Virus record (IMG/VR): IMGVR_UViG_3300037110_000087
Span: 243,125 to 307,124 of that record
Length of the DNA stretch: 64,000 bases
Source: a virus
Reading direction: 5' to 3' (one strand)
Below, piece after piece: positions 51,596-59,006 of the stretch. Below the pieces are notes generated by a model. That model ran no database searches and was not told the origin of the DNA. It saw nothing but the letters and a program-made list of their open reading frames with translations. The stretch's first letter is position 1. Every line of letters starts with the position of its first letter. Made by a program: the position numbers and the translations under genes.

Positions 51596-53194
51596 ATGTC
51601 CATCAATAACCGTAGAACTACTCCCCTAGTTCCCTCTGCCATCGCTGTGGCCCAGGCTACCGCCCACAAGAATCATATGGCTGGCAATAGCTGGGAAATT
51701 ACCCCTATCACCCGTCTGAAGTGCATGGCGAGTTCCTGCTTCTTCGGAGAGCCGACCTATTACAACCCCAAAGTGGCTAGCTATGGCCACTTCTACGAGG
51801 GCAGCTTTCTGGGCCAGACCATGTTTGGCAAGGAATGGCATGGTTTAAATCCTGCGCAGAAGTTGGAGAAGGCGATCGATGAGGCCCTCGATTATGATGC
51901 TGAGGCGACTCTCGATTACGCTTTCGAACTGCGTACTCAGTTGAACATCCGTGCCACCCCTCAGGTGATCGCGGTCCGTGCGGCTAATATGGTTTCCCTC
52001 AAGGGTCAGGGAATCCGCCAGTATGCACTGGCTACCATTCAGCGTCCAGATGATGCTGCCACTCAGTTCGCCTACCATGTCGCCAAGTATGGCAAGAACG
52101 CTCCCATTCCCAACGCTCTCAAGAAGGCGTGGCGTGAGTATCTGATCAAGTGCACCGAATATGACTTGGCCAAATACCAGCTGGCCAGCAAGGAAGTCAA
52201 GATGGTCGACCTAATCAATATGGTCCGGCCCAAGAGCGAAGCTATCGACAAGTTCATGAAGGGCACCCTGTCCAACACCGGCAAGACCTGGGAAGCCATC
52301 ATCAGTGGTGGTGGCAGGTGGGATGAAGCGGTTGAAGTGATGGGTCACATGGCTCTGCTGCGCAATTTGCGCAACTTCGTCGAGAAGAGTGATGAAACCA
52401 CTCAGCGTAAGGTTGCTGACAAGCTGGTTGCTACTGCAGCCAAGGGTCATCAGCTGCCTTTCCGCTACTGGTCTGCCTTTAACGCCCTAGTCGAAGGTGG
52501 ACGGAGAGCACCCGGTTTCATGCTGGATGCAGTCGAGAATGCCCTGCGTGTCTCTCTGGGCAATCTACCCCGATTGCAGGGTAACAGCCTAGTGCTGTCG
52601 GACAATTCCGGTAGCGCTCGTCATGCCTTCCAGAGCAAAATGGGTTCAGTCCAGATCTCCACCATCGGTAACCTGCTGGCTGCGATCGTCGGCAAGATCT
52701 CCGATAATGCCAGAATTGGGGTATTCGGTGACCGGCTGTCCTGTGTCGAATCCCGTAAGTCCAGTTCGGTGTTCGATGACCTGAAGACTCTGAATAACCT
52801 AGGCGAAGGAGTCGGCCAGGGAACTGAGAATGGCATCTGGCTGGCGCTCCATCAGGCTATCGCGGAACGCGAACATTGGGATAATATCTTCGTCTGCAGC
52901 GATATGCAAGCCGGTCATGGTGGGCTTTATGGTTGTGGCGTCATCCCCAGCGAATACCTGTGGCGTACCAACAACCAGGGCTATGGTGCGGCCAGCAGCC
53001 CGGTCACCATTGATGTTCCTTACATGCTGCACAAGTACCGGAAGATCAATCCCAATGTCAACGTGTTCCTGATCCAGACCGCTGGATACGAGGACACCAT
53101 CATCCCTGAATACTTCGATCGCACCTACGTGATCGGGGGATGGAGTGATGGGGTGATCCACTTCGCTGATCAGATGATCAAGCTGCGTCAATGA
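51596..53194 (+). CDS. rsr: Ro60/Rsr (TROVE-VWA) RNA-binding protein
   Basis: 532 aa, normal Ro60 length. Residues about 40-320 are TROVE-type helical repeats (ATPQVIAVRAANMVSLKGQG, YGKNAPIPNALKKAWREYLI, SEAIDKFMKGTLSNTGKTWE); from about 325 a VWA domain begins with MIDAS LVLSDNSGSA. Ro60 is a ring that binds misfolded ncRNA ends and Y RNA, often with PNPase. AGGAGG stands before the ATG. A long ncRNA-rich region begins 1.6 kb downstream, where a Y-type RNA might be expected. Confidence 0.92.
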   Translation: MSINNRRTTPLVPSAIAVAQATAHKNHMAGNSWEITPITRLKCMASSCFFGEPTYYNPKVASYGHFYEGSFLGQTMFGKEWHGLNPAQKLEKAIDEALDYDAEATLDYAFELRTQLNIRATPQVIAVRAANMVSLKGQGIRQYALATIQRPDDAATQFAYHVAKYGKNAPIPNALKKAWREYLIKCTEYDLAKYQLASKEVKMVDLINMVRPKSEAIDKFMKGTLSNTGKTWEAIISGGGRWDEAVEVMGHMALLRNLRNFVEKSDETTQRKVADKLVATAAKGHQLPFRYWSAFNALVEGGRRAPGFMLDAVENALRVSLGNLPRLQGNSLVLSDNSGSARHAFQSKMGSVQISTIGNLLAAIVGKISDNARIGVFGDRLSCVESRKSSSVFDDLKTLNNLGEGVGQGTENGIWLALHQAIAEREHWDNIFVCSDMQAGHGGLYGCGVIPSEYLWRTNNQGYGAASSPVTIDVPYMLHKYRKINPNVNVFLIQTAGYEDTIIPEYFDRTYVIGGWSDGVIHFADQMIKLRQ

Positions 53195-53472
53195 CCGAGA
53201 ACACCTGGGCATCCGTCAGGACTGTAGGGGAGATGATCGATTGGTTATCTACGCTTGATCGGTCAACTCCCTTCATTAGACAGACCCCTGGCCATTACTG
53301 TAACACTCGCAAGGCTGTTGCCCATGTTTACTTCAGCACTCAGGTCCAACTGACTGATGTTGGTAGGGTAGAGGGTGAACAATATGCTGGGGTCATCCCA
53401 AGTGGAGAACCAATCCCAGCAGTCCATATGTTCTTCGATACAGATTTCCGGGAGGAACATGTTAGACCTTGA
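53191..53472 (+). CDS. Hypothetical protein
   Basis: 93 aa, ATGA-coupled to Ro60. EMIDWLSTLDRSTPFIRQTP opening is typical of small phage proteins that begin with a W-L-x-x-LD turn. No known function. Confidence 0.65.
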   Translation: MTENTWASVRTVGEMIDWLSTLDRSTPFIRQTPGHYCNTRKAVAHVYFSTQVQLTDVGRVEGEQYAGVIPSGEPIPAVHMFFDTDFREEHVRP

Positions 53473-53623
53473 GGGGAATCCGATTAAACCTCCTCCTAAG
53501 TGCATTCACTGCAAGAAGACTGAAGGGGAGCACAACGCCAAGACTAGGGAATGCCCTGTCGGTCTAAAGACCCGGATTGGATATATCAGGTTCGGGCCAA
53601 CAGTTTTCGAAATTAAGAGTTAG
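53459..53623 (+). CDS. Small zinc-finger-like protein
   Basis: 54 aa from ATG 53459 (GGGAGGAAC upstream), overlapping the previous stop. PPKCIHCKKTEGEHNAKTRE then CP gives a CxxC-x(6)-H-x(6)-C site. Followed by a strong terminator. Confidence 0.65.
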   Translation: MLDLEGNPIKPPPKCIHCKKTEGEHNAKTRECPVGLKTRIGYIRFGPTVFEIKS

Positions 53624-53653
53624 AAAAGAGGGGAGCTTCGGTTCCCCTCTTTT
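53624..53653 (+). terminator. Intrinsic terminator
   Basis: AAAAGAGGGGA and TCCCCTCTTTT, 11-bp stem with 8-nt loop ending in four T; ends the Ro60 transcription unit. On the minus strand it also ends in T residues. Confidence 0.85.
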
Positions 53654-53688
53654 CGTATAGTATAATAGAATTATCACTTGGGGATGTA

Positions 53689-53868
53689 ATGAAGCTCAAG
53701 TTCAAAGCAGCGACAAAAATTAATATCACTAAGATCCCGACATTAAAGTTTTTAGACTTTTGGGCCGAAGGAGAGACTAAGGCCCTTGGTTACATCAATA
53801 TGCCAGTTGTAGAAAGGGATCTAGCCAGAACCATTCAGAGGGATAACTATCGTCTATTTCGAAGATGA
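53689..53868 (+). CDS. Small hypothetical protein
   Basis: 59 aa, MKLKFKAATKINITKIPTLK..., GGGGAT upstream and a TATAAT 30 nt earlier (53660-53665). ATGA-coupled to the next gene. Unrecognised. Confidence 0.6.
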   Translation: MKLKFKAATKINITKIPTLKFLDFWAEGETKALGYINMPVVERDLARTIQRDNYRLFRR

Positions 53869-54209
53869 CAATAGCTCTCTTGCGTGGACGGTTACGTGAG
53901 ATTGCTTCCTATTCCAAGGGTGTGTGGAAATGTCTGATCACTGAAACAACTGCTTTAGGTAATGGTATACCACCTAGAGGACAAATATTTTGTTTTAAAG
54001 AGGGAGATCACCATCCTGTCCCTGCAGGTTGGTGGATGGACTGGCCTGAGTCTCATTGGGAAATCTCTAAGGCTGAATACAATAGACTACCTGAGAAGGA
54101 ACGTGCTCTATTAGAGTGCAAGGAACAAATTCCGAAAGAGTATGATAGGCTCCGTGAGGAATTTTATCAACCTGAGGAACATGAACGGAAATGGTGGAGC
54201 AAGAAATGA
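53865..54209 (+). CDS. Hypothetical protein
   Basis: 114 aa. Trp/His-rich middle (GWWMDWPESHWEISK), charged helical end. Unrecognised. Coupled by ATGA to both neighbours. Confidence 0.65.
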   Translation: MTIALLRGRLREIASYSKGVWKCLITETTALGNGIPPRGQIFCFKEGDHHPVPAGWWMDWPESHWEISKAEYNRLPEKERALLECKEQIPKEYDRLREEFYQPEEHERKWWSKK

Positions 54210-54589
54210 GTGCACTCTCTCCGATTCTCCGATTAGCCCAGGATAATACCCTGATATTCTGGTGTCCTGGCTGCAACAGATCCCATGGTATTAAATTTGG
54301 TAGTGGTCAATGGACCTGGAATGGTGATCCTATCAAACCAACTTTCTCCCCTAGCGTCCTGGTCACGAGTGGTCACTATTCAGATGGAAATAAAACAGAA
54401 TGCTGGTGCAATTTTGAAGCCAGATTTGGAGAGAAGTCTAGCTTTAAATGTTATAGATGTCATTCCTTTGTTGTGGATGGAATGATTCAGTTTCTGGGTG
54501 ATTGTACCCACGAACTAGTAGGTCAGACAGTACCTTTATTTCCTAAATGGTACAATGAAGAAGAGGGATATCACGACAACGTGCGTTAA
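54206..54589 (+). CDS. DUF6527-like protein
   Basis: 127 aa from ATG 54206. LIFWCPGCNRSHGIKF, WTWNGDPIKPTFSPSVLV and the closing LVGQTVPLFPKW are the pattern of a small phage family (DUF6527) with a Cys-based metal site. Role unknown. Last protein gene before the RNA region. Confidence 0.75.
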   Translation: MSALSPILRLAQDNTLIFWCPGCNRSHGIKFGSGQWTWNGDPIKPTFSPSVLVTSGHYSDGNKTECWCNFEARFGEKSSFKCYRCHSFVVDGMIQFLGDCTHELVGQTVPLFPKWYNEEEGYHDNVR

Positions 54590-54803
54590 CTGTTTCCCCA
54601 CACGCTGCAAGACAATCTGTAAAGGTTAATGGTAAAATAAAGATTCATTAAGGGCAAATTTTCATGATCAACTCTCTACCCAAACAATATTGCATGCCAA
54701 ATTCCATTGAATTTGGTCGTGGAATGCTTGTGTAAAGGGTCTTTCTGAATCTTTTTATGGAAAAGGCCCCTCGTCAAACAGGGGCCTCAACATTTCCGAC
54801 CCT
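54590..54803. other. Non-coding spacer upstream of the RNA region
   Basis: No frame worth calling. It holds the hairpin GGCCCCT/AGGGGCC (54765-54786) which on the minus strand continues CTTTTCC. Probably a leader or promoter for the RNA genes, but no convincing -35/-10 pair is visible. Confidence 0.4.
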
Positions 54804-54881
54804 GGTTCCTTAGATTAGTCCGCACAAATCGCAGAGCTACGAACTCTGAGAACGCCAGTTGAAATCTGGCAGGAACCACCA
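54804..54881 (+). tRNA. tRNA-Arg (ACG)
   Basis: Acceptor GGTTCCT/AGGAACC (7 bp) with encoded ACCA; D stem GATT/AATC; anticodon stem CAGAG/CTCTG with loop CTACGAA (T33, anticodon ACG, A37); T stem GCCAG/CTGGC with loop TTGAAAT. Orthodox apart from the T-loop G56. Reads CGT after A34 deamination. Confidence 0.9.
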
Positions 54882-55174
54882 CTGGAGCAAGTTGGATCAA
54901 ACAACTAGAAGTTAGAATAGATCCAAGGCAACAATCAAGGTTGAAGCCAAACAGAAGGGATTGACAGAAACGAACAGTCAGGTTAAAATAAAAGACAACC
55001 AACGTGATCATGGTCATATTGGGAATCCTTGGAAAATCAATAGCGTAATAAGTTTGTCGGGCGTTTTAGGACGCCTGAATGGTCCCACATCCTACGCGGA
55101 AGTGGGCAAGTCCATCGAGGCTGTATCCTCCTGTCGTGAGATAACGGGGCTAGTGGATTCAACAGCAAATATCA
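54882..55174 (+). other. Non-coding RNA-like spacer
   Basis: 293 nt without a coding frame. Local hairpins: GGCGT/ACGCC near 55057-55072 and CCCAC/GTGGG near 55083-55105. It separates tRNA-Arg from the first copy of the repeated RNA motif. Function unknown. Confidence 0.4.
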
Positions 55175-55279
55175 CCAACAGTAGTGATCGGAACGGTTAC
55201 TTCCCTACCAAACAAGAGAAAAACGGGTTCGCCCGTTGTCGTGGGTAAAACCACTCTCCGTTCCCCCTTTCTCTGTTGG
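55175..55279 (+). ncRNA. Repeated structured RNA motif, copy A
   Basis: P1 CCAACAG/CTGTTGG; joining TAGTGATC; P2 GGAACGG/CCGTTCC; then TTACTTC and two hairpins (ACGGG/CCCGT and GTGG/CCAC); joining CCCTTTCT before P1'. Copies B, C and D share YAGTGATY, TTACTYC and the TTTCT joining segment while both helices change with pairing kept, strong evidence for a folded RNA. Confidence 0.75.
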
Positions 55280-55289
55280 AAGCAATTCA

Positions 55290-55393
55290 GCGGCAGTAGT
55301 GATTGAAATGGTTACTTCGGATAAGCATCAGGTGTTGAGCCTGACTGGCGCGGTCGTCGAAGACCGCTACCCATTTCGCCTTTCTCTGTTAGC
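55290..55393 (+). ncRNA. Repeated structured RNA motif, copy B
   Basis: P1 GCGGCAG/CTGTTAGC (imperfect), TAGTGATT, P2 GAAATGG/CCATTTC, TTACTTC, two hairpins (TCAGG/CCTGA; GCGGTC/GACCGC), GCCTTTCT. P2 differs from copy A at three positions on each strand, all compensated. Begins 10 nt after copy A. Confidence 0.75.
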
Positions 55394-55511
55394 AACATCG
55401 AGGCTTGGCAATCGCTGAGCCTTAACTCCCTAGGGTAGTCAGGATTCAGTTCCTATCATCTTGTGTTGGAAGGGAGCTAGCAACGTAGAGTACACATAGC
55501 GTTGCAACAAT

Positions 55512-55589
55512 CGGCCTTTAGCGCAGTCTGGTTAGCGCGTCTCGTTTGGGACGAGAAGGTCCGGAGTTCGAATCTCCGAAGGCCGACCA
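55512..55589 (+). tRNA. tRNA-Pro (TGG)
   Basis: Acceptor CGGCCTT/AAGGCCG, ACCA encoded; D stem GCGC/GCGC; anticodon stem TCTCG/CGAGA, loop TTTGGGA with anticodon TGG; T stem CGGAG/CTCCG, loop TTCGAAT. Fully orthodox. Confidence 0.95.
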
Positions 55590-55639
55590 AGTTCGAATGG
55601 ATCTAGCTCCGACCATGTTATACTAAGGTAGGAGTTAGC

Positions 55640-56419
55640 ATGAAATATGAAGAATTGGGAAACAAAGACCAATACCTAGGGATGGTGACCCTAAGGTGTA
55701 CGACCTGCGAAAAGGAATTCGAACGTCAGGCAAAATACGTTCGATCTTCGATAAAGCTCCATCCGCAAGACAACATAGACTGTGGATGCAAGAATATCAG
55801 GAAGTGTTCCTTCTGTCAAAAATCATCACCTGAGGTAAGATTCACAAAGACTCACAGAGTCTGCGTTGATTGTAGGAAGACTTACAATCATGAATACTAT
55901 CAGGAGAACAAAGAAAAAGTGAATTCGGATAAAGTCTTGAGACAGACAAAGACTTACCGGGAGAACTTTGATCGGGTCAGCCAGTACAAAGAATCTCATT
56001 CCTGTGTTGACTGTGGTAGATTTTTCCCGGCTTGTGCGATGGATTGGGATCATCAAAGAGATAAACTACATAATATTTCTGAGATGGTCAAATTTGCGGC
56101 TTGGGATCTGATTGAAGCTGAGATTGCTAAGTGTGAGCTGATCTGTGCGGTTTGTCACAGGATCAGGACCGCGAAAGAAGGCTCTTACCATAGGGTTAGG
56201 GAGCAAAAACCGAAGGCGCGATCCACCAAGGGCTTCCGTCCTCCTAAAGACGAGTTGGTGAAGCTCGTGCAAACATTCTCAATTTCTGCGATCGGTCGCC
56301 AGTTTGGTGTGAGCGACACGATGGTTAGAAAGTGGTGCAAGATCTTTGACATCGACTACAAATTACTCAGCAAGTTCTCGTTGCAGAACATCTGCCCTGA
56401 GGTTTATGGTCCAGAATAA
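55640..56419 (+). CDS. HNH homing endonuclease with HTH
   Basis: 259 aa. Two N-terminal Cys clusters (CTTCEKEF and CSFCQKSS...CVDC), an HNH core CVDCGRFFP, MDWDHQRDKL, ELICAVCHRIRT at about 115-180, and a C-terminal resolvase-like HTH (ISAIGRQFGVSDTMVRKWCK). Lies between tRNA-Pro and the abnormal tRNAs, consistent with a free-standing homing nuclease targeting RNA-gene DNA. AGGAGTTAGC precedes the ATG. Confidence 0.88.
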   Translation: MKYEELGNKDQYLGMVTLRCTTCEKEFERQAKYVRSSIKLHPQDNIDCGCKNIRKCSFCQKSSPEVRFTKTHRVCVDCRKTYNHEYYQENKEKVNSDKVLRQTKTYRENFDRVSQYKESHSCVDCGRFFPACAMDWDHQRDKLHNISEMVKFAAWDLIEAEIAKCELICAVCHRIRTAKEGSYHRVREQKPKARSTKGFRPPKDELVKLVQTFSISAIGRQFGVSDTMVRKWCKIFDIDYKLLSKFSLQNICPEVYGPE

Positions 56420-56634
56420 GGACTCACTTTTACGCCCGGCAGTCGAACAAAGGTGAACAACCTCGACATGGGAAAAGCCGAATCTACGTAGCCCTTTGAG
56501 TCCTTCCAATGCGTTGATGGCCTAAATGCCATCGTTCAACGAAACGGTGCTGTGACACTAGCGCCTACATTCACCCTTCTTGAAGGGGGCAGCGGATAAT
56601 AGAATCCGAGTCGGATTGTGTAACCGACACCAAT
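56420..56634 (+). other. Structured non-coding segment
   Basis: The 5' end AAGGACTCA (from 56419) pairs exactly with TGAGTCCTT at about 56496-56504, which is followed by CCA. Inside are CGGC/GCCG and GTCGA/TCGAC helices around GTCGAACAAAGG. It looks like an 85-nt closed RNA with a tRNA-like end but no T arm. The remaining 130 nt holds the hairpin GATGGC...GCCATC. Confidence 0.45.
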
Positions 56635-56746
56635 GGGGGAGTAGCTCAGCATTGCATAGAGCGCTGCAGATCAGTCCAGATATCCATGGTTCCGTCTGGA
56701 GGAAATCCGCAGAGGGCGGCGGTATCAAATCCTCTCTCCCCTACCA
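56635..56746 (+). tRNA. tRNA-like gene with insertion in the anticodon loop
   Basis: Acceptor GGGGGAG/CTCCCCT with ACCA; TA; D stem GCTC/GAGC; then CTGC...GCAG as anticodon stem enclosing 41 nt instead of about 7-9. The extra part contains the hairpin CCAGA/TCTGG. The T arm is irregular (GGCGG/CCTCT, 8-nt loop TATCAAAT) and the D loop lacks GG. Identity cannot be assigned. Could be an intron, a pseudogene or a non-decoding tRNA mimic. Confidence 0.65.
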
Positions 56747-57358
56747 ATAGGTCCAAGTCGAACCTGATGATCGCACATCGAATCGTCTTCCCGTAGTCGG
56801 CACACCCAAGTAATGCGAGAAGTGGTGAAAAGTCGAAACAAAATTCCAGTGGGTCAAGTGGAACGAATTGGTGAAATGCCATAGTATAAATAGCGTGACG
56901 GTCGACCGTCACGCTCCTATCTTGGTTGTGCACAACAACCCATAGTTCTGAGTCCGATCTCGATCTAATGTGGATAAAGGATCTTGCTAGTCCTCCACCA
57001 TCGGGAGAATGCGAGGCCGCTGCAGCCGTTTTGCGCTCAGATAAACAACTTCCAGTGAGACAGGCCCAATGGGTTGAATAACTGGTTGCATAAATAACGG
57101 GACATGCCATTCCCTTTGTCTAAAATCGACCCTGGTTAAGGTAGGTGAGCCTTCCAGGTTCTTTGACATCGCAGATTCCATGAAGCCTATCAGCGAGGGC
57201 AGTCGACAGAGTAATGGAATCTATAGCATAGGTGACACCAATGCCCACTCCAATTTGTCGGTATCGGTTGGGTTAGTGGATTACGAATCCGGGCCTTCTA
57301 GTCGGGCTTAGTATACTGAGTCCTGGGTTAATGCTAGGTGAATCACCCAGGGCGCATA
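56747..57358 (+). other. 612-nt non-coding block
   Basis: No plausible coding frame on either strand. Contains a perfect 22-nt palindrome GCGTGACGGTC/GACCGTCACGC near 56892-56913, a hairpin GGTTGT/ACAACC, an 8-bp helix GATTCCAT/ATGGAATC, a 20-nt near-palindrome GGGCTTAGTA/TACTGAGTCC (57304-57323) and CCTGGGT/ACCCAGG (57322-57352). Likely one or more structured RNAs. Confidence 0.45.
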
Positions 57359-57435
57359 GCGGGGGTAGCTCAGAGAAAGAGCAGCAGGGACAATATCCTT
57401 GAAGGTCGGAGGTTCAAGTCCTTCCCCCCGCACCA
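57359..57435 (+). tRNA. tRNA-like element, abnormal anticodon loop
   Basis: Acceptor GCGGGGG/CCCCCGC + ACCA; D stem GCTC/GAGC (loop AGAGAAA without GG); anticodon arm CAGGGA-CAATA-TCCTTG closes to a 5-nt loop, and the base at position 33 is C; T stem GGAGG/CCTTC, loop TTCAAGT. By position the anticodon would be AAT (Ile), but the missing T33 makes decoding doubtful. Confidence 0.7.
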
Positions 57436-57492
57436 TTTAAATCAATACCCCCACAAGCGGAGAAGAAATTCTGTGATGCGAGTGGGACCCCT

Positions 57493-57571
57493 GGCGGGGT
57501 AGCTCAGATGCATTAAGAGTACCGGCTAATTAAGCTGGAAGTCAGGGTCTTGCAAACCCTCCCCGCCACCA
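57493..57571 (+). tRNA. tRNA-like element, abnormal loops
   Basis: Acceptor GGCGGGG/CCCCGCC + ACCA; D stem GCTC/GAGT with loop AGATGCATTAA; anticodon arm CCGGCT-AATTA-AGCTGG (5-nt loop, A at 33, positional anticodon ATT); T stem AGGGT/ACCCT with loop CTTGCAA instead of TTCxAxx. The altered D and T loops contain matching TGCA segments. Confidence 0.68.
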
Positions 57572-57579
57572 GTACAAGT

Positions 57580-57662
57580 CTTTCAGCAGTGATTGGAACG
57601 GTTACTTCAAATGTGATTGAGCCGTGGGGCAACCCACTCTCCGTTTCGCTTTTCTCTGAAAG
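57580..57662 (+). ncRNA. Repeated structured RNA motif, copy C
   Basis: P1 CTTTCAG/CTGAAAG; CAGTGATT; P2 GGAACGG/CCGTTTC; TTACTTC; one hairpin GTGGG-GCAA-CCCAC; GCTTTTCT. Starts 8 nt after a tRNA-like CCA end. P1 has wholly different bases from copy A but pairs perfectly. Confidence 0.78.
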
Positions 57663-57725
57663 GTTATTAGGTCCTTGCCATGGAGGCAAGAAGGAAACTT
57701 GGGCATGCACTCCCAACCTATCATA

Positions 57726-57796
57726 GGGCGGGTACCTCAGATGCGATAAGAGGTCCTCCAAGGAAGTCGGTGTGTTGCAAGCACTCCCGCCCACCA
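57726..57796 (+). tRNA. tRNA-like element with truncated anticodon arm
   Basis: 71 nt. Acceptor GGGCGGG/CCCGCCC + ACCA; D stem CCTC/GAGG, loop AGATGCGATAA; the anticodon arm is reduced to TCC-TCCAA-GGA; variable AAGTC; T stem GGTGT/GCACT, loop GTTGCAA. The acceptor and T arm are intact enough for RNase P/Z and CCA recognition, but normal decoding is unlikely. Confidence 0.65.
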
Positions 57797-58399
57797 ATCT
57801 CAAAATCCTGACCCTGTAGTCTTGCTCCTATAACGAGCGCATAAGGCTGGACTGGGCATTGGCACCGGAAACCGCTATAGCAGCTAGGGCCGGAAACGCA
57901 AATGTCATAGCAGGGTCGCCCATCAAATCTCCATGGTGGTGGAGATCAACGTGGCGATTCACAAGAACGAGGGACGGTGAGGGAACGCAGAACGTAATCC
58001 TGTGCACAAGGGTTCTGACTAATCCCAAGAAACGGAGGCATTCTAGATATGCTTCATGGAATAGTTTCCTTCCAGCCACGTGTAATTCTTAGGATACAGA
58101 ACCCGGTAACGGGCTGAAACGAATCGAAGTGGCTTGTGCAAAGATCTCATCCGTAGGGGTGGGGGAGCCGGGAAAGGGTGAAGCGGAAGGTACAACCGCA
58201 GAAGCAACTCCCACGAGCAGAGAGGGCACTCTCACGGAGCCACTATCCTGAGAAGCAAATCCATCCCTGAGAACGGCAATTCAAGGGGAGAGAAACCCAA
58301 GTCCTGTCCTTGCCGGGATAAAACACACGCCACCCTGAGAAGGTGGAAATTCCTAAATAGGGCTGTAGGAGATGAGCGGTGTGAGGGTATACAATCAAA
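57797..58399 (+). other. 603-nt non-coding block, possible large ncRNA
   Basis: Between two tRNA-like genes, with no believable coding frame. Hairpins: ATCTCC/GGAGAT (about 57927-57946), CCCG-GTAA-CGGG (about 58103-58114), GCGG/CCGC, GAGAG/CTCTC and CCACC/GGTGG. Two similar units, CCGGAAACCGCTATAGCAG and CCGGAAACGC...ATAGCAG, lie at about 57865-57915. Size and position (among phage tRNAs) recall ROOL/GOLLD RNAs, but no motif was matched. Confidence 0.45.
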
Positions 58400-58570
58400 C
58401 GGCGGATAGCTCAGTTGGAGTTATCAGAGCGCCACATCAAGGAAAAGTAGAAGAAAACTTGGGGCAAAAGCTGAGTGAATTCGCGACGATCTCACTGAGT
58501 AGCCTAGAGCAGAGTATTCTAACCAGTACTAGTGTGGAGGGCGGTGGTTCAAATCCATCTCCGTCGACCA
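58400..58570 (+). tRNA. tRNA-like gene with ~89-nt insertion in the anticodon loop
   Basis: Acceptor CGGCGGA/TCCGTCG + ACCA; D stem GCTC/GAGC with GG in the loop; anticodon stem CCACA/TGTGG; variable AGGGC; T stem GGTGG/CCATC, loop TTCAAAT: a sound tRNA frame. The anticodon loop is 96 nt (58437-58532) with internal hairpin CTGAGTGA/TCACTGAG (one mismatch). Far too short for a group I or II intron with its core, so splicing would need another mechanism. Confidence 0.72.
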
Positions 58571-58746
58571 TTTCGGTAGGTAGTTTAAACAGAACGCGGT
58601 GTGCAGGAAGACGAGGAACGAAGCACCAGTACAGCACGTGTAAACTGGCGAGTTGAACCGGGGGCCACTCAGTCTTTTTAGGACTGGTGACGCAAACAAA
58701 CACATTGAGATTGAGGGTTTGAGCCTCATCTACCGTCCAGTTCATT

Positions 58747-58827
58747 GGTGGAGTACCTCAGGGACAGGCAGAGGGACCTCGTAGCACGAGAGGAAAGTCG
58801 GTGGTTCAATCCCATCCTCCACCACCA
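58747..58827 (+). tRNA. tRNA-like element, positional anticodon GCA
   Basis: Acceptor GGTGGAG/CTCCACC + ACCA; D stem CCTC/GAGG (11-nt loop); anticodon arm CCTCG-TAGCACG-AGAGG (one mismatch) or, more stably, CTCG-TAGCA-CGAG; T stem GGTGG/CCATC, loop TTCAATC. Position 33 is A, so decoding as Cys is doubtful. Two bases sit between D and anticodon stems. Confidence 0.7.
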
Positions 58828-59006
58828 ATGTCAAGAACGGTAATCAATCCGTCGCCTTGTGATCCGGGTATGTTGGATCACCCCTCCACTCTGGGGAAAG
58901 AATCCGGGTAATGGTGGATCAACCGGAAGGCAAAGCAACAGATGCGGCAAAATTGAAAAGGCCCCGCGAGGAAGTCGACTCTAAATGTGCTGTTGCAAAG
59001 TTCAAG
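58828..59006 (+). other. Non-coding spacer with twin hairpins
   Basis: Two related hairpins, GATCC/GGATC around GGGTATGTT (about 58860-58879) and ATCC/GGAT around GGGTAATGGT (about 58902-58920). GGCCCCG at 58960-58966 could pair with CGGGGCC at 59070. No coding frame. Confidence 0.4.

Noticed and set aside
55175-55393. CRISPR array or simple tandem repeat
   Set aside because: Repeats are not identical and the shared parts are split by variable, paired helices; this is RNA structure conservation.
56646-57110. 154-codon minus-strand frame in the RNA region
   Set aside because: Crosses a tRNA-like gene and a perfect palindrome, with low-quality composition and no ribosome site.
57797-58399. 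RNase P RNA
   Set aside because: ACAGAACCCGG near 58097 resembles the 3' P4 segment, but it folds as a local GTAA hairpin and the matching 5' GAGGAAAGTCC segment is missing.
58437-58532. Group I intron in the tRNA-like gene
   Set aside because: Only about 89 nt are inserted; the conserved P3-P8 core cannot fit and no P/Q/R/S elements are visible.
58437-58745. 102-codon minus-strand frame
   Set aside because: Runs through the tRNA-like gene at 58400 and has no translation signal.
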